A stretch of 64,000 nucleotides of DNA from JBHGYD01 sp041920415 (GCA_041920415.1 JBHGYD010000054.1:105538-169537), one strand, 5' to 3'. Positions 34,581 through 43,893 are shown, counted from the first letter of the stretch. Made by a program: numbers and translations. Notes: generated from the letters alone by a model not told the origin.

Positions 34581-34615
34581 AAGGATGGCTTCATAATAGA
34601 AGCCATCCTTTTTTG
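34581..34615 (+). terminator. Terminator of sodA
   Basis: AAGGATGGCTTC (34581-34592) pairs perfectly with GAAGCCATCCTT (34599-34610), followed by a T run. Confidence 0.93.
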
Positions 34616-34680
34616 CAAGAAAACGTATAGCATGGCGTAAATTTGCCAAACTACCCTTTAGATGAAAAGGGGAGTTTATC

Positions 34681-35967
34681 ATGGCGATAGTAAAAAAAAT
34701 GATTGGGAATGTCCATGCGAACCGGGAGTTAGTTTTATTATTATTAATTGGTGGTTTTTATTCATTAAGCATTTCGCTTTCCAATACATTTGTCAACGTG
34801 TATTTATGGAAACAATCAGGTGAATTTAAAGATTTAGGATTGTATAACTTAGCTATTGTCACCATGCAGCCGCTTACCTTTATTTTAGCAGGACGACTAG
34901 CGAAAAAAATCGATCGAATTATCGTATTACGCCTTGGTGTGTCTTTTTTAGCGGTTTTTTTTGTCACAGTGCTATTAGTTGGAGAGCGAGCGGACGATTA
35001 TTTATTATTGCTTGGCGCATTGCTCGGAATAGGCTATGGGTTTTATTGGCTTGCGTTTAATGTGTTAACATTTGAAATTACAGAACCAGACACGCGCGAT
35101 TTTTTTAACGGCTTTCTTGGCCTTTTAGCTTCTACCGCTGGAATGATTGGACCGATCATTGCGGGGTATATGATTTCTTCGCTAGCAAAATGGAAAGGAT
35201 ATACGATCATTTTCTCAATTTCGCTAGTGTTGTTCGTCATTGCGGTCGTCTTAAGTTTTTTCCTGAAAAGGCGAGCAGCAGAAGGAAATTATTTGTTTGT
35301 CCGCATTTTACAAGAACGAAATTATAATAAAAATTGGCGACTCATTACGAATGCTCACTTTTTTCAAGGACTTCGGGAAGGGACGTTTGTTTTTGTTATC
35401 TCGGTATTAGTATATATTACGACAGGAAGTGAGTTGGCGCTTGGAACGTTTGGATTAGTCAATTCAGCTACTTCATTTGTCGTTTATTATTTGGTCTCTC
35501 GCTTTATTAAACATAAGCATCGTAAAAACGCGATTTTATTTGGTGGTTTGTTATTGTACGGGGCCATTTTTTTAATTGTTTTTGATGTTTCATACATGCG
35601 GCTGATATTATATGCAATGGTGATTGCGATTGCTTATCCCATTTTACTAGTTCCGTACTCTTCGCTCACCTTTGATGTGATCGGGAGAAGTTGGAAGTCA
35701 GCGGAAATGCGAATTGAGTACATAGTTGTTCGCGAGCTTTTTTTAAATGGTGGTCGTATTGTTTCCATCCTTTTGTTTTTGGGGTCCATTACTTTTTTTG
35801 AAACAGAAAAAAGCATCCCTGTTTTAATGTTATTTCTTGGTGCGGGGCATGTGATGATCTATTTCTTTATTCGGCACATTGATTTGACGGGTAAGCAGAC
35901 GAATGAACAGGAGCAATCGTTGCTCCATCCAACGTTAGCGAATGAAGAAGGGGGCTCTCCAGTGTAG
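34681..35967 (+). CDS. yqgE: MFS transporter YqgE
   Basis: 428-residue major facilitator protein with twelve predicted membrane segments and a hydrophilic C-terminal tail. The segment GALLGIGYGFYWLAFNVLTFEIT and FNGFLGLLASTAGMIGPIIAG are typical for the YqgE group located between sodA and pbpA in B. subtilis. GGGGAG precedes the ATG at 34681. Substrate unknown. Confidence 0.87.
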   Translation: MAIVKKMIGNVHANRELVLLLLIGGFYSLSISLSNTFVNVYLWKQSGEFKDLGLYNLAIVTMQPLTFILAGRLAKKIDRIIVLRLGVSFLAVFFVTVLLVGERADDYLLLLGALLGIGYGFYWLAFNVLTFEITEPDTRDFFNGFLGLLASTAGMIGPIIAGYMISSLAKWKGYTIIFSISLVLFVIAVVLSFFLKRRAAEGNYLFVRILQERNYNKNWRLITNAHFFQGLREGTFVFVISVLVYITTGSELALGTFGLVNSATSFVVYYLVSRFIKHKHRKNAILFGGLLLYGAIFLIVFDVSYMRLILYAMVIAIAYPILLVPYSSLTFDVIGRSWKSAEMRIEYIVVRELFLNGGRIVSILLFLGSITFFETEKSIPVLMLFLGAGHVMIYFFIRHIDLTGKQTNEQEQSLLHPTLANEEGGSPV

Positions 35968-36095
35968 GGGGTCTCCTTTTTTCCATGATGATTTTCTAGA
36001 AAAATGACTTTATTTCTTTTAAAATAAATTAAGAGTACTATTTGCGAATTTTAGCGGCGAGAAGACGCTTGCCGAGAAATAGAGGAGGATGCTTG

Positions 36096-38225
36096 TTGAA
36101 AAAAAAGAAAAAAGCGCAAGTACCGTTTCGGTTAAATATGCTATTTTTCGTCGTATTTTTACTATTTTCCGCGCTTATTTTGCGCCTTGGGGTCGTGCAA
36201 ATTGTTTACGGTGAACAATATCGGAAAGAAGTCGAGAGAACGGAGAATGTTACCGTCAGCACACCGGTACCGCGCGGGAAAATTTATGACCGCTACAACC
36301 GAGTCATTGTCGATAACATTCCGCTTAATGCGATTACGTATACGCGTACAAAAACGACAACACCTGAAGATACGCTCAAAATCGCGCGGCGATTGGCGAA
36401 ATATATCGACAAGCCGATTGACAAAATTACGGAGCGAGATATGAAAGACTATTGGATTTTAACGCGGAAAGACAGAGCGGAAAAAAAGGTAAGCGAAGCG
36501 GAGAAAAACGCGCTCAAGAAGCAAGGCTTATCGGACAAAGAAATTGATAAAAAAGTGTACGAGCTTATGTTAGAGCGGATTACACCAGATGATTTAAAAG
36601 AAATTACGCAAAAGGAACTCAAAGTATTGGCCATTAAACGAGAATTGGATAGCGGCTATGCACTAACACCGCAAATTGTGAAAAATAAAGGAGTTACTAA
36701 TAAAGAATATGCCGTAGTAAGCGAACATTTAGAAGAGCTGCCTGGAGTGAATACGACAACGGACTGGGAACGTCACTATGTGTACGAAAATACGTTCCGT
36801 TCCGTCCTTGGAAGTGTTACGAGCGATGATGAAGGAGTGCCACGCGAGCGCTTAGATTACTTTTTAGCGCGCGACTACAGCCGAAATGACCGTGTTGGAA
36901 AAAGTTACTTAGAAGCGCAATATGAAGATGTATTGCACGGAAAAAAAGCGAAAGTAAAAAATATTACCGATAAATCCGGGAATATTATTGAAACACAACA
37001 AGTTTATGAAGGGGAGCGCGGCAAAGACGTCGTTTTAACGATTGATATTGAACTTCAGCAGCGCGTCGAAAAAATTATTGAAGAAGAATTAAAAGCAGCG
37101 AAACGAAACGGTGGAACACCATTGTTAGATCGCGCCTTTGTCGTGATGATGAACCCGAAGACGGGCGAAATTTTAGCGATGGCAGGAAAGATGCTTACAA
37201 AAGACGAGCACGGGAAGGTCGTACTGAAAGATTATGCGCTCGGTACGATGACATCAGCTTATGCGATGGGCTCTGCCGTTAAAGGAGCAACCGTATTAAC
37301 GGGATTCCAAACAGGAGTGCTTCATATAAATACGCCTATTAAAGACGAGCCGCTATATATTAAGGGAACTCCTGTGAAAAAATCGTGGCAGACAATGGGT
37401 ACGATTAATGAGCTTACGGCATTGCAGCGTTCCTCGAACGTCTATATGTTTAAAACAGCGATTGCAATTGGCGGAGGAGTGTACCGACCACATGCACCGC
37501 TTCGGATTAACCCCGAAGCGTTTACGACGATACGAAAATATTTCAGCCAATTTGGTTTAGGAGTGAAAACGGGCATTGATTTGCCGAATGAAATCATCGG
37601 GTTTCAAGGAACAAGTAAAATGCCAGGGTTTTTATTAGACCTTGCGATTGGACAGTATGATATGTATACACCGCTTCAAATGGCACAATATGTCTCAACG
37701 ATTGCCAATGGCGGCTATCGAATGAAACCGCAAATTGTCAAAGAAATCCGTGAGCCAAGTAACGATGGAAAGGAACTAGGTCCGGTTATTCGTGATTTTC
37801 AACCGGTTGTGCTAAATCGTATTGATATGAAAACGGAATATATTGATCGAGTGAAGGAAGGATTTCGCCGCGTGATGCAGGAAAAAGGCGGAACAGCAGC
37901 AGCCTTTTTCGCTGATGCCCCATACAAACCAGCTGGAAAAACTGGAACGGCGCAGGCGTTTTACGATGGTCCTATAAAAAGCAAACAAAATACGCCAACG
38001 TATAATTTAACACTGATAGGCTATGCACCTTATAATGATCCAGAAGTCGCTTTTTCCGTCGTTGTTCCTTGGGCGTATCAACACGAACCACACTATCCAA
38101 TTAACAACAAAATTGGAAGAAAAATTTTAGATGCTTATTTTGAGCTAAAAAATCAACGTATGCATGAAGCTCAAACAATGCAGCAAGAGAAGGATTCACC
38201 AACTATTGAACAAAATGGGCAATAA
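36096..38225 (+). CDS. pbpA: Class B penicillin-binding protein 2A-type transpeptidase
   Basis: 709-residue peptidoglycan transpeptidase for cell elongation or spore outgrowth. One N-terminal membrane anchor (NMLFFVVFLLFSALILRL), then the dimerisation region with RGKIYDR, then the transpeptidase with SAVK (active serine), SSN and KTGTAQ. Two adjacent TTG codons (36093, 36096) follow GAGGAGG; 36096 has better spacing. No ATG alternative exists nearby. In B. subtilis pstS follows pbpA; here the pstB half of the operon does. Confidence 0.94.
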   Translation: MKKKKKAQVPFRLNMLFFVVFLLFSALILRLGVVQIVYGEQYRKEVERTENVTVSTPVPRGKIYDRYNRVIVDNIPLNAITYTRTKTTTPEDTLKIARRLAKYIDKPIDKITERDMKDYWILTRKDRAEKKVSEAEKNALKKQGLSDKEIDKKVYELMLERITPDDLKEITQKELKVLAIKRELDSGYALTPQIVKNKGVTNKEYAVVSEHLEELPGVNTTTDWERHYVYENTFRSVLGSVTSDDEGVPRERLDYFLARDYSRNDRVGKSYLEAQYEDVLHGKKAKVKNITDKSGNIIETQQVYEGERGKDVVLTIDIELQQRVEKIIEEELKAAKRNGGTPLLDRAFVVMMNPKTGEILAMAGKMLTKDEHGKVVLKDYALGTMTSAYAMGSAVKGATVLTGFQTGVLHINTPIKDEPLYIKGTPVKKSWQTMGTINELTALQRSSNVYMFKTAIAIGGGVYRPHAPLRINPEAFTTIRKYFSQFGLGVKTGIDLPNEIIGFQGTSKMPGFLLDLAIGQYDMYTPLQMAQYVSTIANGGYRMKPQIVKEIREPSNDGKELGPVIRDFQPVVLNRIDMKTEYIDRVKEGFRRVMQEKGGTAAAFFADAPYKPAGKTGTAQAFYDGPIKSKQNTPTYNLTLIGYAPYNDPEVAFSVVVPWAYQHEPHYPINNKIGRKILDAYFELKNQRMHEAQTMQQEKDSPTIEQNGQ

Positions 38226-38233
38226 TAATGTGG

Positions 38234-38269
38234 AAAGAAGGCGTCTTTTTAAGGGATGCCTTCTTTTTT
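38234..38269 (+). terminator. Terminator of pbpA
   Basis: AAAGAAGGCGTC (38234-38245) pairs with GATGCCTTCTTT (38255-38266), with one G-U pair, continuing into T6. Confidence 0.85.
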
Positions 38270-38304
38270 GCTTTTATATACAATCTGATGCTTTATCATG
38301 TTCG

Positions 38305-38343
38305 TTTACAAAAGCTTAACATTTGTTTAAAACCCCATTAATA
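38305..38343 (+). promoter_or_regulatory. Second PhoP-box-like repeat cluster
   Basis: TTTACA (38305), TTAACA (38316), TTTAAA (38326) and TTAATA (38338) are spaced 10-12 bases apart, as in the pstS box. A TATAAA -10 lies at 38358-38363. It precedes the small membrane peptide, pstB and phoU, so the separated half of the Pst system can still answer to phosphate starvation. Confidence 0.72.
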
Positions 38344-38390
38344 GTTCAATAGTATTCTATAAATTGAACGATATATAGAAAAGGGGATTT

Positions 38391-38492
38391 ATGTTTATCG
38401 ACAAACTGTTGTCGGAAAGGTTATTGCTAACGGTGGCGATTGCAATTTTACTCGCACTCGTATTTTATATTTGTGATTTGTTGATCCAATAA
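38391..38492 (+). CDS. Single-span membrane peptide, 33 residues
   Basis: Short open frame beginning MFIDKLLSERLLLTVAIAIL, with one membrane segment running nearly to the C terminus (ends CDLLIQ). AAAGGGG lies five bases before the ATG, and the frame starts about 30 bases after the -10 behind the PhoP-type box, so translation is plausible. No family recognised. It may encode a small accessory of the phosphate system, but that is inference from position only. Confidence 0.55.
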   Translation: MFIDKLLSERLLLTVAIAILLALVFYICDLLIQ

Positions 38493-38693
38493 GAGCTCGA
38501 TTTGTTTCATATAACAGGTTGTGGGAATTCATGTTCACGATTTATTTGAGTGGTGAAATAGAGCGTTCCAAAAGATTTCAGCAATTGTATACATGTTTCT
38601 CACGTTAGTTTGTCACTCTTATAAGAAAGGGATTTTTCATTTGGAGATTTTGAAATGGCTCACTTGATTCATATGGATGAAGGAGGATGTTTC
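38493..38693 (+). other. Gap between the membrane peptide and pstB
   Basis: No gene, terminator or clear promoter is seen in these 201 bases, so read-through from the PhoP-box promoter into pstB is possible. An in-frame ATG at 38655 with GGAG upstream offers a longer pstB start. Confidence 0.5.
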
Positions 38694-39518
38694 ATGGAGT
38701 TAGCCGTTATAAAGGAAAAGACAGAAGAACCGAAAATGGTTGCACCGAAAGCAAGTGCGGAAAAAGACGTTGTTTATCGTACGTCTGAATTAAATTTATG
38801 GTATGGTGAACATCATGCATTAAAAAACATTAATCTAGATATTTACGAGAACGAAGTCACCGCCATTATCGGTCCTTCTGGTTGTGGAAAATCGACGTAT
38901 ATTAAAACATTAAATCGCATGATTGAATTAGTGCCTAACGTACGTACGTCAGGAGAAATTACGTATCGTGGTCGCAATATTTTCGAAAAATCGTATCGTG
39001 TCGAAGAATTACGTACTCAAGTCGGGATGGTGTTCCAAAAACCTAATCCGTTTCCGAAATCCATTTATGATAATGTCGCCTATGGACCGCGCATTCATGG
39101 GATTCGTGACAAGAAAATTCTTGATGAAATCGTGGAAAAAAGTTTGCGTGGAGCAGCGCTTTGGGACGAAGTAAAAGACCGCCTTCATGGTCATGCTCAC
39201 GGGTTATCAGGAGGACAGCAGCAGCGCTTATGTATCGCTCGTTGCCTTGCGATTGAACCGGATGTGATTTTAATGGACGAACCGACTTCGGCTTTAGATC
39301 CGATTTCTACATTAAAAGTCGAAGAGCTTATCGAAGAATTGAAGAAACAGTATAGCATTATTATCGTTACCCATAATATGCAACAAGCGGCGCGTATTTC
39401 CGATAAAACGGCGTTCTTCCTCAATGGAGAAGTCGTTGAATATACAGACACTGATCGATTATTCTCTAATCCATCAGACAAACGTACGGAAGACTATATT
39501 ACGGGACGATTTGGATAA
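38694..39518 (+). CDS. pstB: Phosphate ABC transporter ATPase PstB
   Basis: 274-residue ATPase of the Pst system. Walker A GPSGCGKS, Q-loop VFQKPNPFPKSIYDNVAYG, signature LSGGQQQR and Walker B VILMDEPTSALDP are diagnostic for PstB. The ATG at 38694 follows AAGGAGG. Only one copy is present here, while B. subtilis has two adjacent copies. The permease partners are at 28-30 kb. Confidence 0.96.
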   Translation: MELAVIKEKTEEPKMVAPKASAEKDVVYRTSELNLWYGEHHALKNINLDIYENEVTAIIGPSGCGKSTYIKTLNRMIELVPNVRTSGEITYRGRNIFEKSYRVEELRTQVGMVFQKPNPFPKSIYDNVAYGPRIHGIRDKKILDEIVEKSLRGAALWDEVKDRLHGHAHGLSGGQQQRLCIARCLAIEPDVILMDEPTSALDPISTLKVEELIEELKKQYSIIIVTHNMQQAARISDKTAFFLNGEVVEYTDTDRLFSNPSDKRTEDYITGRFG

Positions 39519-39543
39519 AACATACAAAAGGGGGGGGACGGGA

Positions 39544-40203
39544 ATGACGATCAGGGGAAAATTTGATTATGATTTAAAAACATTGCGCCAAAAATTACTT
39601 GAAATTGGTAGTCTTACGGAAATTGCGTTAAGCCAATCAATCGAGGCGTTACAAACAAAAAATGTCGATCAAGCATTGGCCATTATCGAACGTGATAGTC
39701 AAATTGATGTGCTTGAGGAAGAAATTAACGATTTTGCGATTTTACTTATCGCGAAACAGCAGCCCGTTGCGATTGATTTACGAAGAATTATTGTTGCGAT
39801 TAAAATTGCGACAGACATCGAGCGAATCGCCGACTTTGCCGTCAATATCGCCAAAGCAAACATTCGAATTGGTGATCAACCGTTTGTGATGGGGTTAGAC
39901 AGGCTCGTTCGCATGCACCAGATCGCATTAGAAATGGTATCGTTAGGATTAAAAGCGTATTATGAAGAGGACGTTGCTCTTGCAAGAAAAATTGCAGAGA
40001 TGGATGATGAAGTCGATCATTTATACGGACAGACGATGAAAGACTTGTTGCAAATGACGCAAACGAACCAAGAAGCACTTTCACAAATGAATCAACTCTC
40101 CTTGATCGCCCGTTATATCGAACGAATCGCCGATCATGCGACGAATCTTGCTGAACATGTGATTTATCTTGTGAAAGGAAGACATTATGATTTAAATGGA
40201 TAA
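39544..40203 (+). CDS. phoU: Phosphate signalling protein PhoU
   Basis: 219-residue protein of two three-helix bundles. The repeated metal-cluster motifs ATDIERIADFAVNIA and ARYIERIADHATNLAE are typical. PhoU couples Pst activity to PhoR/PhoP signalling and restrains uptake. ATG at 39544 follows AAAGGGGGGGG. It sits 25 bases after pstB and ends at a bidirectional terminator. Confidence 0.95.
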   Translation: MTIRGKFDYDLKTLRQKLLEIGSLTEIALSQSIEALQTKNVDQALAIIERDSQIDVLEEEINDFAILLIAKQQPVAIDLRRIIVAIKIATDIERIADFAVNIAKANIRIGDQPFVMGLDRLVRMHQIALEMVSLGLKAYYEEDVALARKIAEMDDEVDHLYGQTMKDLLQMTQTNQEALSQMNQLSLIARYIERIADHATNLAEHVIYLVKGRHYDLNG

Positions 40204-40244
40204 TAAAAAGGTGAGTTCCTCAGCGAAGGAACTCACCTTTTTTT
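40204..40244. terminator. Bidirectional terminator phoU/yqzC
   Basis: A perfect 14-bp stem (40207-40220 with 40227-40240), six-base loop, A-run before and T-run after. It overlaps the end of yqzC. Confidence 0.93.
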
Positions 40245-40694
40245 GCCTGTAAGGATGTGGCCAATCTCTTCATAGCTCATATCGCTGCGTATTTCGTATG
40301 TACCAGCGCGGATATCGCGAGTGAGTTGATGTGTTTCTAAATAGTTCATTAAGGCTTGGGCATCGGGAATAACCTTTGCTTCCTCTAGCTCTTTTGCAAA
40401 TTTTGCTGGAACGTCCCCCTTTTTAATGACAAGATGGTAAATATGAATCGTTTTTGGCGGTGTCGTTGCAGCCGGTTTGCGTTTGATTGAAACAACGGAT
40501 TGTTTTGCCTGCTTAGCGGCTTCATTGAGCTGTTTATATTCTTTTTCGCTAATGGCGATGAGCCCGTTTTTAGCAAGAGCAGCATCAAGTTGTGATTTTG
40601 TGAGCGTTGTTGATTGAGTATAGTAAATCGTGCCGATAATCGCTGTAGCAAATAACGTTCCGAGTGCAAACGCACGAATGACGCCTGTATTCAT
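40233..40694 (-). CDS. yqzC: MltG/YceG-like domain protein YqzC
   Basis: 153-residue protein with an N-terminal membrane anchor (AFALGTLFATAIIGTIYY), a coiled segment and a C-terminal part (IHIYHLVIKKGDVPAKFAKELEE, RAGTYEIRSDMSYEEIGHIL) resembling the LysM-like subdomain of endolytic transglycosylase MltG. The catalytic domain is missing, so it may only bind glycan strands. Its start overlaps the yqzD stop by four bases. Confidence 0.8.
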   Translation of the reverse strand: MNTGVIRAFALGTLFATAIIGTIYYTQSTTLTKSQLDAALAKNGLIAISEKEYKQLNEAAKQAKQSVVSIKRKPAATTPPKTIHIYHLVIKKGDVPAKFAKELEEAKVIPDAQALMNYLETHQLTRDIRAGTYEIRSDMSYEEIGHILTGKKR

Positions 40695-41047
40695 CGGGCC
40701 ATTCCCCGCAATATCATGCGCACTTCTTCGGTTGTCAGCGCTGTTTCTCGAGCGATTTGTTCATAAGAAAGCCCTTGTTTGTAGAGAGCCCAAACGCGCT
40801 CTCGTGCTGAAAAAAATGAATCATTGTCTTGTTTTCTCATGATTTCGAGTTCCTCTTCATCGCTCATTAACAATTCTTCTTCTAACACTTTTAACCGCTT
40901 TTTAATTTGATACGTTTCTTGAACAAAAGAGAGCGTTAAATGGTCGAGCTGCTCTTCTACACTTTTCATGCGGTCTTTACCAAAAAACGATGCAATGAAA
41001 AGGAGAAGCGATAATAAAACGAGTGCCACCATTGTATATTCCATCAT
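40691..41047 (-). CDS. yqzD: YqzD family protein
   Basis: 118-residue protein with one N-terminal membrane segment (VALVLLSLLLFIASFF), a coiled coil (SVEEQLDHLTLSFVQETYQI) and a C-terminal helix-turn-helix-like stretch (ARERVWALYKQGLSYEQIAR). ATG at 41047 is preceded by AGGGTGAT; a GTG at 41056 is the alternative. It forms a two-gene unit with yqzC, in the B. subtilis position after the pst genes. The combination of membrane anchor and HTH-like end is unusual; function unknown. Confidence 0.75.
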   Translation of the reverse strand: MMEYTMVALVLLSLLLFIASFFGKDRMKSVEEQLDHLTLSFVQETYQIKKRLKVLEEELLMSDEEELEIMRKQDNDSFFSARERVWALYKQGLSYEQIARETALTTEEVRMILRGMAR

Positions 41048-41236
41048 TGCTATCACCCTATTTCACTATATCATAGCTCTGTTTTGTAAATAAATACATA
41101 AAATCGACAAAATGTCCATATTGTAAGCTTAGATAGAAGGAAATAAAATGAAATAAAATAGATTTTGTGGGAATATTCTGTTAATAATCGCGAGGTAATA
41201 GTGGTGCGGAAAATGGTTAGCAGGGGGGAGTGAGTG

Positions 41237-43630
41237 ATGAAGGGTGTGATAATGGCTGGGGGAAGGGGAACGCGTTTACGCCCGCTTACTTGTGATGTAC
41301 CAAAACCGATGGTGCCGCTTGTCGGAAAGCCCGTCATGGAATATACGATCGAATGGCTCAAGCGATTTGGGATTACGGATATTGCTGTGACCATTCAATA
41401 TTTAGGGGACAAAATAAAAAACTATTTCGGCGATGGAAGTCGTTGGGGAGTAAACATTTCTTATTTTGAAGAAAGTGAGCCGCTTGGAACAGCAGGAAGT
41501 GTCAAAAATGTAGACAGCTTTATCGATGATACATTTATCGTAGTAAGCGGGGATGCACTAACGGATTTCGACTTATTTAGAGCGATTGAATTTCATCATG
41601 AACGTCATGCACTTGCTACGATTCTTATGTCGCGTGAACAATACCCACTTGATTATGGGGGAATCATCGTTTCTCGTGACGGAAAGATTCAACAATTGAT
41701 TGAAAAACCAAAGTGGAGCGAAGTATATAGTGATTTCGTCAATACGGGCATCTATATTTTTGAGAGAGAGATTTTGCGGTATATAGAAGCCAATACACCA
41801 TGCGATTTTAGTAGCGATATCTTCCCGCTATTGCTACAAAACAATGAGCGGTTATACGGATTTTTAGCGGAAGGATACTGGCTTGATATCGGTACCATTC
41901 AACAATATCGGAAAGCGAATGTCGATATTTTAAATAAGCAAGTACACGTTTCGATCAACGGAGAAGAATTATTTCCACATGTCTGGGTCGGTCCGAATGT
42001 ACGAATCGAAGATGGAGCGGTCATTATCGGTCCCGCTTTTATTGGTGATGGAGCGGTGATTCGCAAAAATGTAAACATTGAACCGTATTCCGTTGTCGGA
42101 GTGAATGCGCAAATTAGTGAATATACATCCGTGAAACGAAGTATTATTTGGGATCATGTATATGTAGGAAAACATTGTGAATTGCGTGGCAGTATGATTG
42201 CCAGCGGTACGTATTTGGCGAACAATGTCGAGCTGTTGGAACAATCGGTAGTTGGAAGTCATTGTATGCTTCAACCGCATGTAAAAGTGAAACCGAATAT
42301 AAAAATTTGGCCGAAAAAGACGATTTTCGAAGGAGTCGTTGTCCATTCATCGATTTTTTGGGGAAAACAAGTCCAAAAGTCATTGTTTGGGACGCGCGGC
42401 ATTTCTGGTGTGGCCAATATTGAAATGACACCCGAGTATGTTTCAAAAATTGCTTCTGCCTACGGAAGTACACTTTCATTAAACAGTAAAATCATTGTTG
42501 CGAGCGATGGTCACCCTTTTACAAACATCGTAAAGCAATCGTTGATTCAAGGATTGCATTCAACAGGTGTTTGCACGGTGGAATGTCTCGAAAGCGTAAC
42601 CGCCCCAATCGTTCGTTATCAACTGTCGCAATCATCTTATGACGGCGGCGTGTTTATGTATATGAATGAGCAAGAGCGAAAAGTGTATATCGATGTTTAC
42701 GACGAAAACGGATATCCGCTAGACCGTTTTCAAGAAAGAAGAATCGAACACGTGTTAGCTCAAGAGCAATTTCGGCGTGCTCCGCTTGAACAAATCGGTT
42801 TTTCTGAATATCATTCACGCGCGATTTCCTCCTATATTCAAGCGATGCAAAAGAATATTCATCTGCCTCTTTATGACCGCAAAGCGATTCTCGTTTCAGA
42901 AACGAACATTCACCGTCTCGTAGAAGAGGTGTTTCGGGAACGAAATGGTGAAGTAATCATGATAAAACATACAAACAGCGATGATATTGCCGAATATGTG
43001 CGGACGACGAAATCATTATTTGCGCTTGTTGCTCAAAACAATGGAGAACAATTTATTGTCATAGATGAAAAAGGAAACATCTTAACGGAGGAACAACTTC
43101 TTTCGATTTATACGATTGTCACATTATTGTTTCATACGGACCGCTGTGCGCCGATCCCGAATTATGCTCCTTCTACTTTAGAAACGATCGCTGACCGGCT
43201 GAATGGACAAGTAAAAAGAATCAAAGGAAACCGCAGGGACATGTTGTTTGAAATGTCTCATTCCTTTCATTTTTGCTACGATGCGGTATATGCGTTTACA
43301 CAACTTTTTCAGCTTTTATCATTTGAAACACGTTCGTTGTCGCAATTGGTCGAGTCCATTCCTCATGTGCATTGGTTGAGAGATTATGTATTTTGTCCTT
43401 GGAGCGCGCGCGGTGTGGTGATGCGAAAACTAATGGAAGACGAAATGGCAAAGAAAGTAGATGTGAATGATGGAATAAAAGTATACCACCCGGATGGGGG
43501 ATGGACGTTTATTTTACCTGAATTGGACCAACCAGCGTTTACGATTTATTCACAAGCAGCCGATGTTCAAAAAGCGCGCGAAACGATGACCCACTATATA
43601 AAAAAAATACGACAATATCAAAAAGCATAA
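41237..43630 (+). CDS. Sugar-1-phosphate nucleotidyltransferase fused to degenerate phosphomannomutase-like domain
   Basis: 797-residue three-part protein. Residues 1-235 are a GT-A nucleotidyltransferase with GVIMAGGRGTRLRPLT and VSGDALTDFD; about 250-370 is a left-handed beta-helix of hexapeptide repeats; about 385-797 aligns in order with alpha-D-phosphohexomutases (LFGTRGISGVANIEMTPEYV, LIQGLHSTGV). The mutase part lacks the phosphoserine loop (SHNP expected, MYMNEQE region found) and the DxDxDR metal site (LVAQNNGEQF instead). It is therefore likely an active nucleotidyltransferase with a non-catalytic C-terminal domain. The start at 41237 follows GGGGGGAG. Sugar specificity unknown; not at this place in B. 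subtilis. Confidence 0.85.
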   Translation: MKGVIMAGGRGTRLRPLTCDVPKPMVPLVGKPVMEYTIEWLKRFGITDIAVTIQYLGDKIKNYFGDGSRWGVNISYFEESEPLGTAGSVKNVDSFIDDTFIVVSGDALTDFDLFRAIEFHHERHALATILMSREQYPLDYGGIIVSRDGKIQQLIEKPKWSEVYSDFVNTGIYIFEREILRYIEANTPCDFSSDIFPLLLQNNERLYGFLAEGYWLDIGTIQQYRKANVDILNKQVHVSINGEELFPHVWVGPNVRIEDGAVIIGPAFIGDGAVIRKNVNIEPYSVVGVNAQISEYTSVKRSIIWDHVYVGKHCELRGSMIASGTYLANNVELLEQSVVGSHCMLQPHVKVKPNIKIWPKKTIFEGVVVHSSIFWGKQVQKSLFGTRGISGVANIEMTPEYVSKIASAYGSTLSLNSKIIVASDGHPFTNIVKQSLIQGLHSTGVCTVECLESVTAPIVRYQLSQSSYDGGVFMYMNEQERKVYIDVYDENGYPLDRFQERRIEHVLAQEQFRRAPLEQIGFSEYHSRAISSYIQAMQKNIHLPLYDRKAILVSETNIHRLVEEVFRERNGEVIMIKHTNSDDIAEYVRTTKSLFALVAQNNGEQFIVIDEKGNILTEEQLLSIYTIVTLLFHTDRCAPIPNYAPSTLETIADRLNGQVKRIKGNRRDMLFEMSHSFHFCYDAVYAFTQLFQLLSFETRSLSQLVESIPHVHWLRDYVFCPWSARGVVMRKLMEDEMAKKVDVNDGIKVYHPDGGWTFILPELDQPAFTIYSQAADVQKARETMTHYIKKIRQYQKA

Positions 43631-43711
43631 ATTAAATATGGAAATCGCCGCAAAAAAGTGCTATCATAGAAAAGTCTGATTATAAGTTTATCAAAGTTTG
43701 GAGGGAAGAAA

Positions 43712-43861
43712 ATGCGCGTAAACATTACATTAGCTTGCACAGAATGCGGCGAACGTAACTATATTACGACAAAAAATAAACGCAATAACCCAGATCGTCT
43801 TGAGTTAAAAAAATATTGCCCAAGAGATAAGAAAGCAACTCTTCATCGTGAAACAAAGTAA
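43712..43861 (+). CDS. rpmG: 50S ribosomal protein L33
   Basis: 49-residue ribosomal protein beginning MRVNITLACTECGERNYIT and ending LKKYCPRDKKATLHRETK. It has the zinc-ribbon form, though only one full CxxC is seen (CTEC) and the second pair is reduced to a single Cys (YCPRD), so it may not bind zinc. GGAGGGAAG precedes the ATG. B. subtilis rpmGA is at the same place before yqgN. Confidence 0.96.
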   Translation: MRVNITLACTECGERNYITTKNKRNNPDRLELKKYCPRDKKATLHRETK

Positions 43862-43893
43862 GCAGTAGGAAGCGATTTCCTGCTGCTTTTTTA
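43861..43893 (+). terminator. Terminator of rpmG
   Basis: AGCAGTAGGAA (43861-43871) pairs with TTCCTGCTGCT (43877-43887), followed by T5. Confidence 0.82.

Noticed and set aside
38655..38693. Longer PstB start at ATG 38655
   Set aside because: The ATG at 38694 has a far better ribosome binding site (AAGGAGG) and fits PstB length; kept only as an alternative.
43631..43711. Terminator between the nucleotidyltransferase fusion and rpmG
   Set aside because: No stem-loop with a T run could be drawn in this gap.
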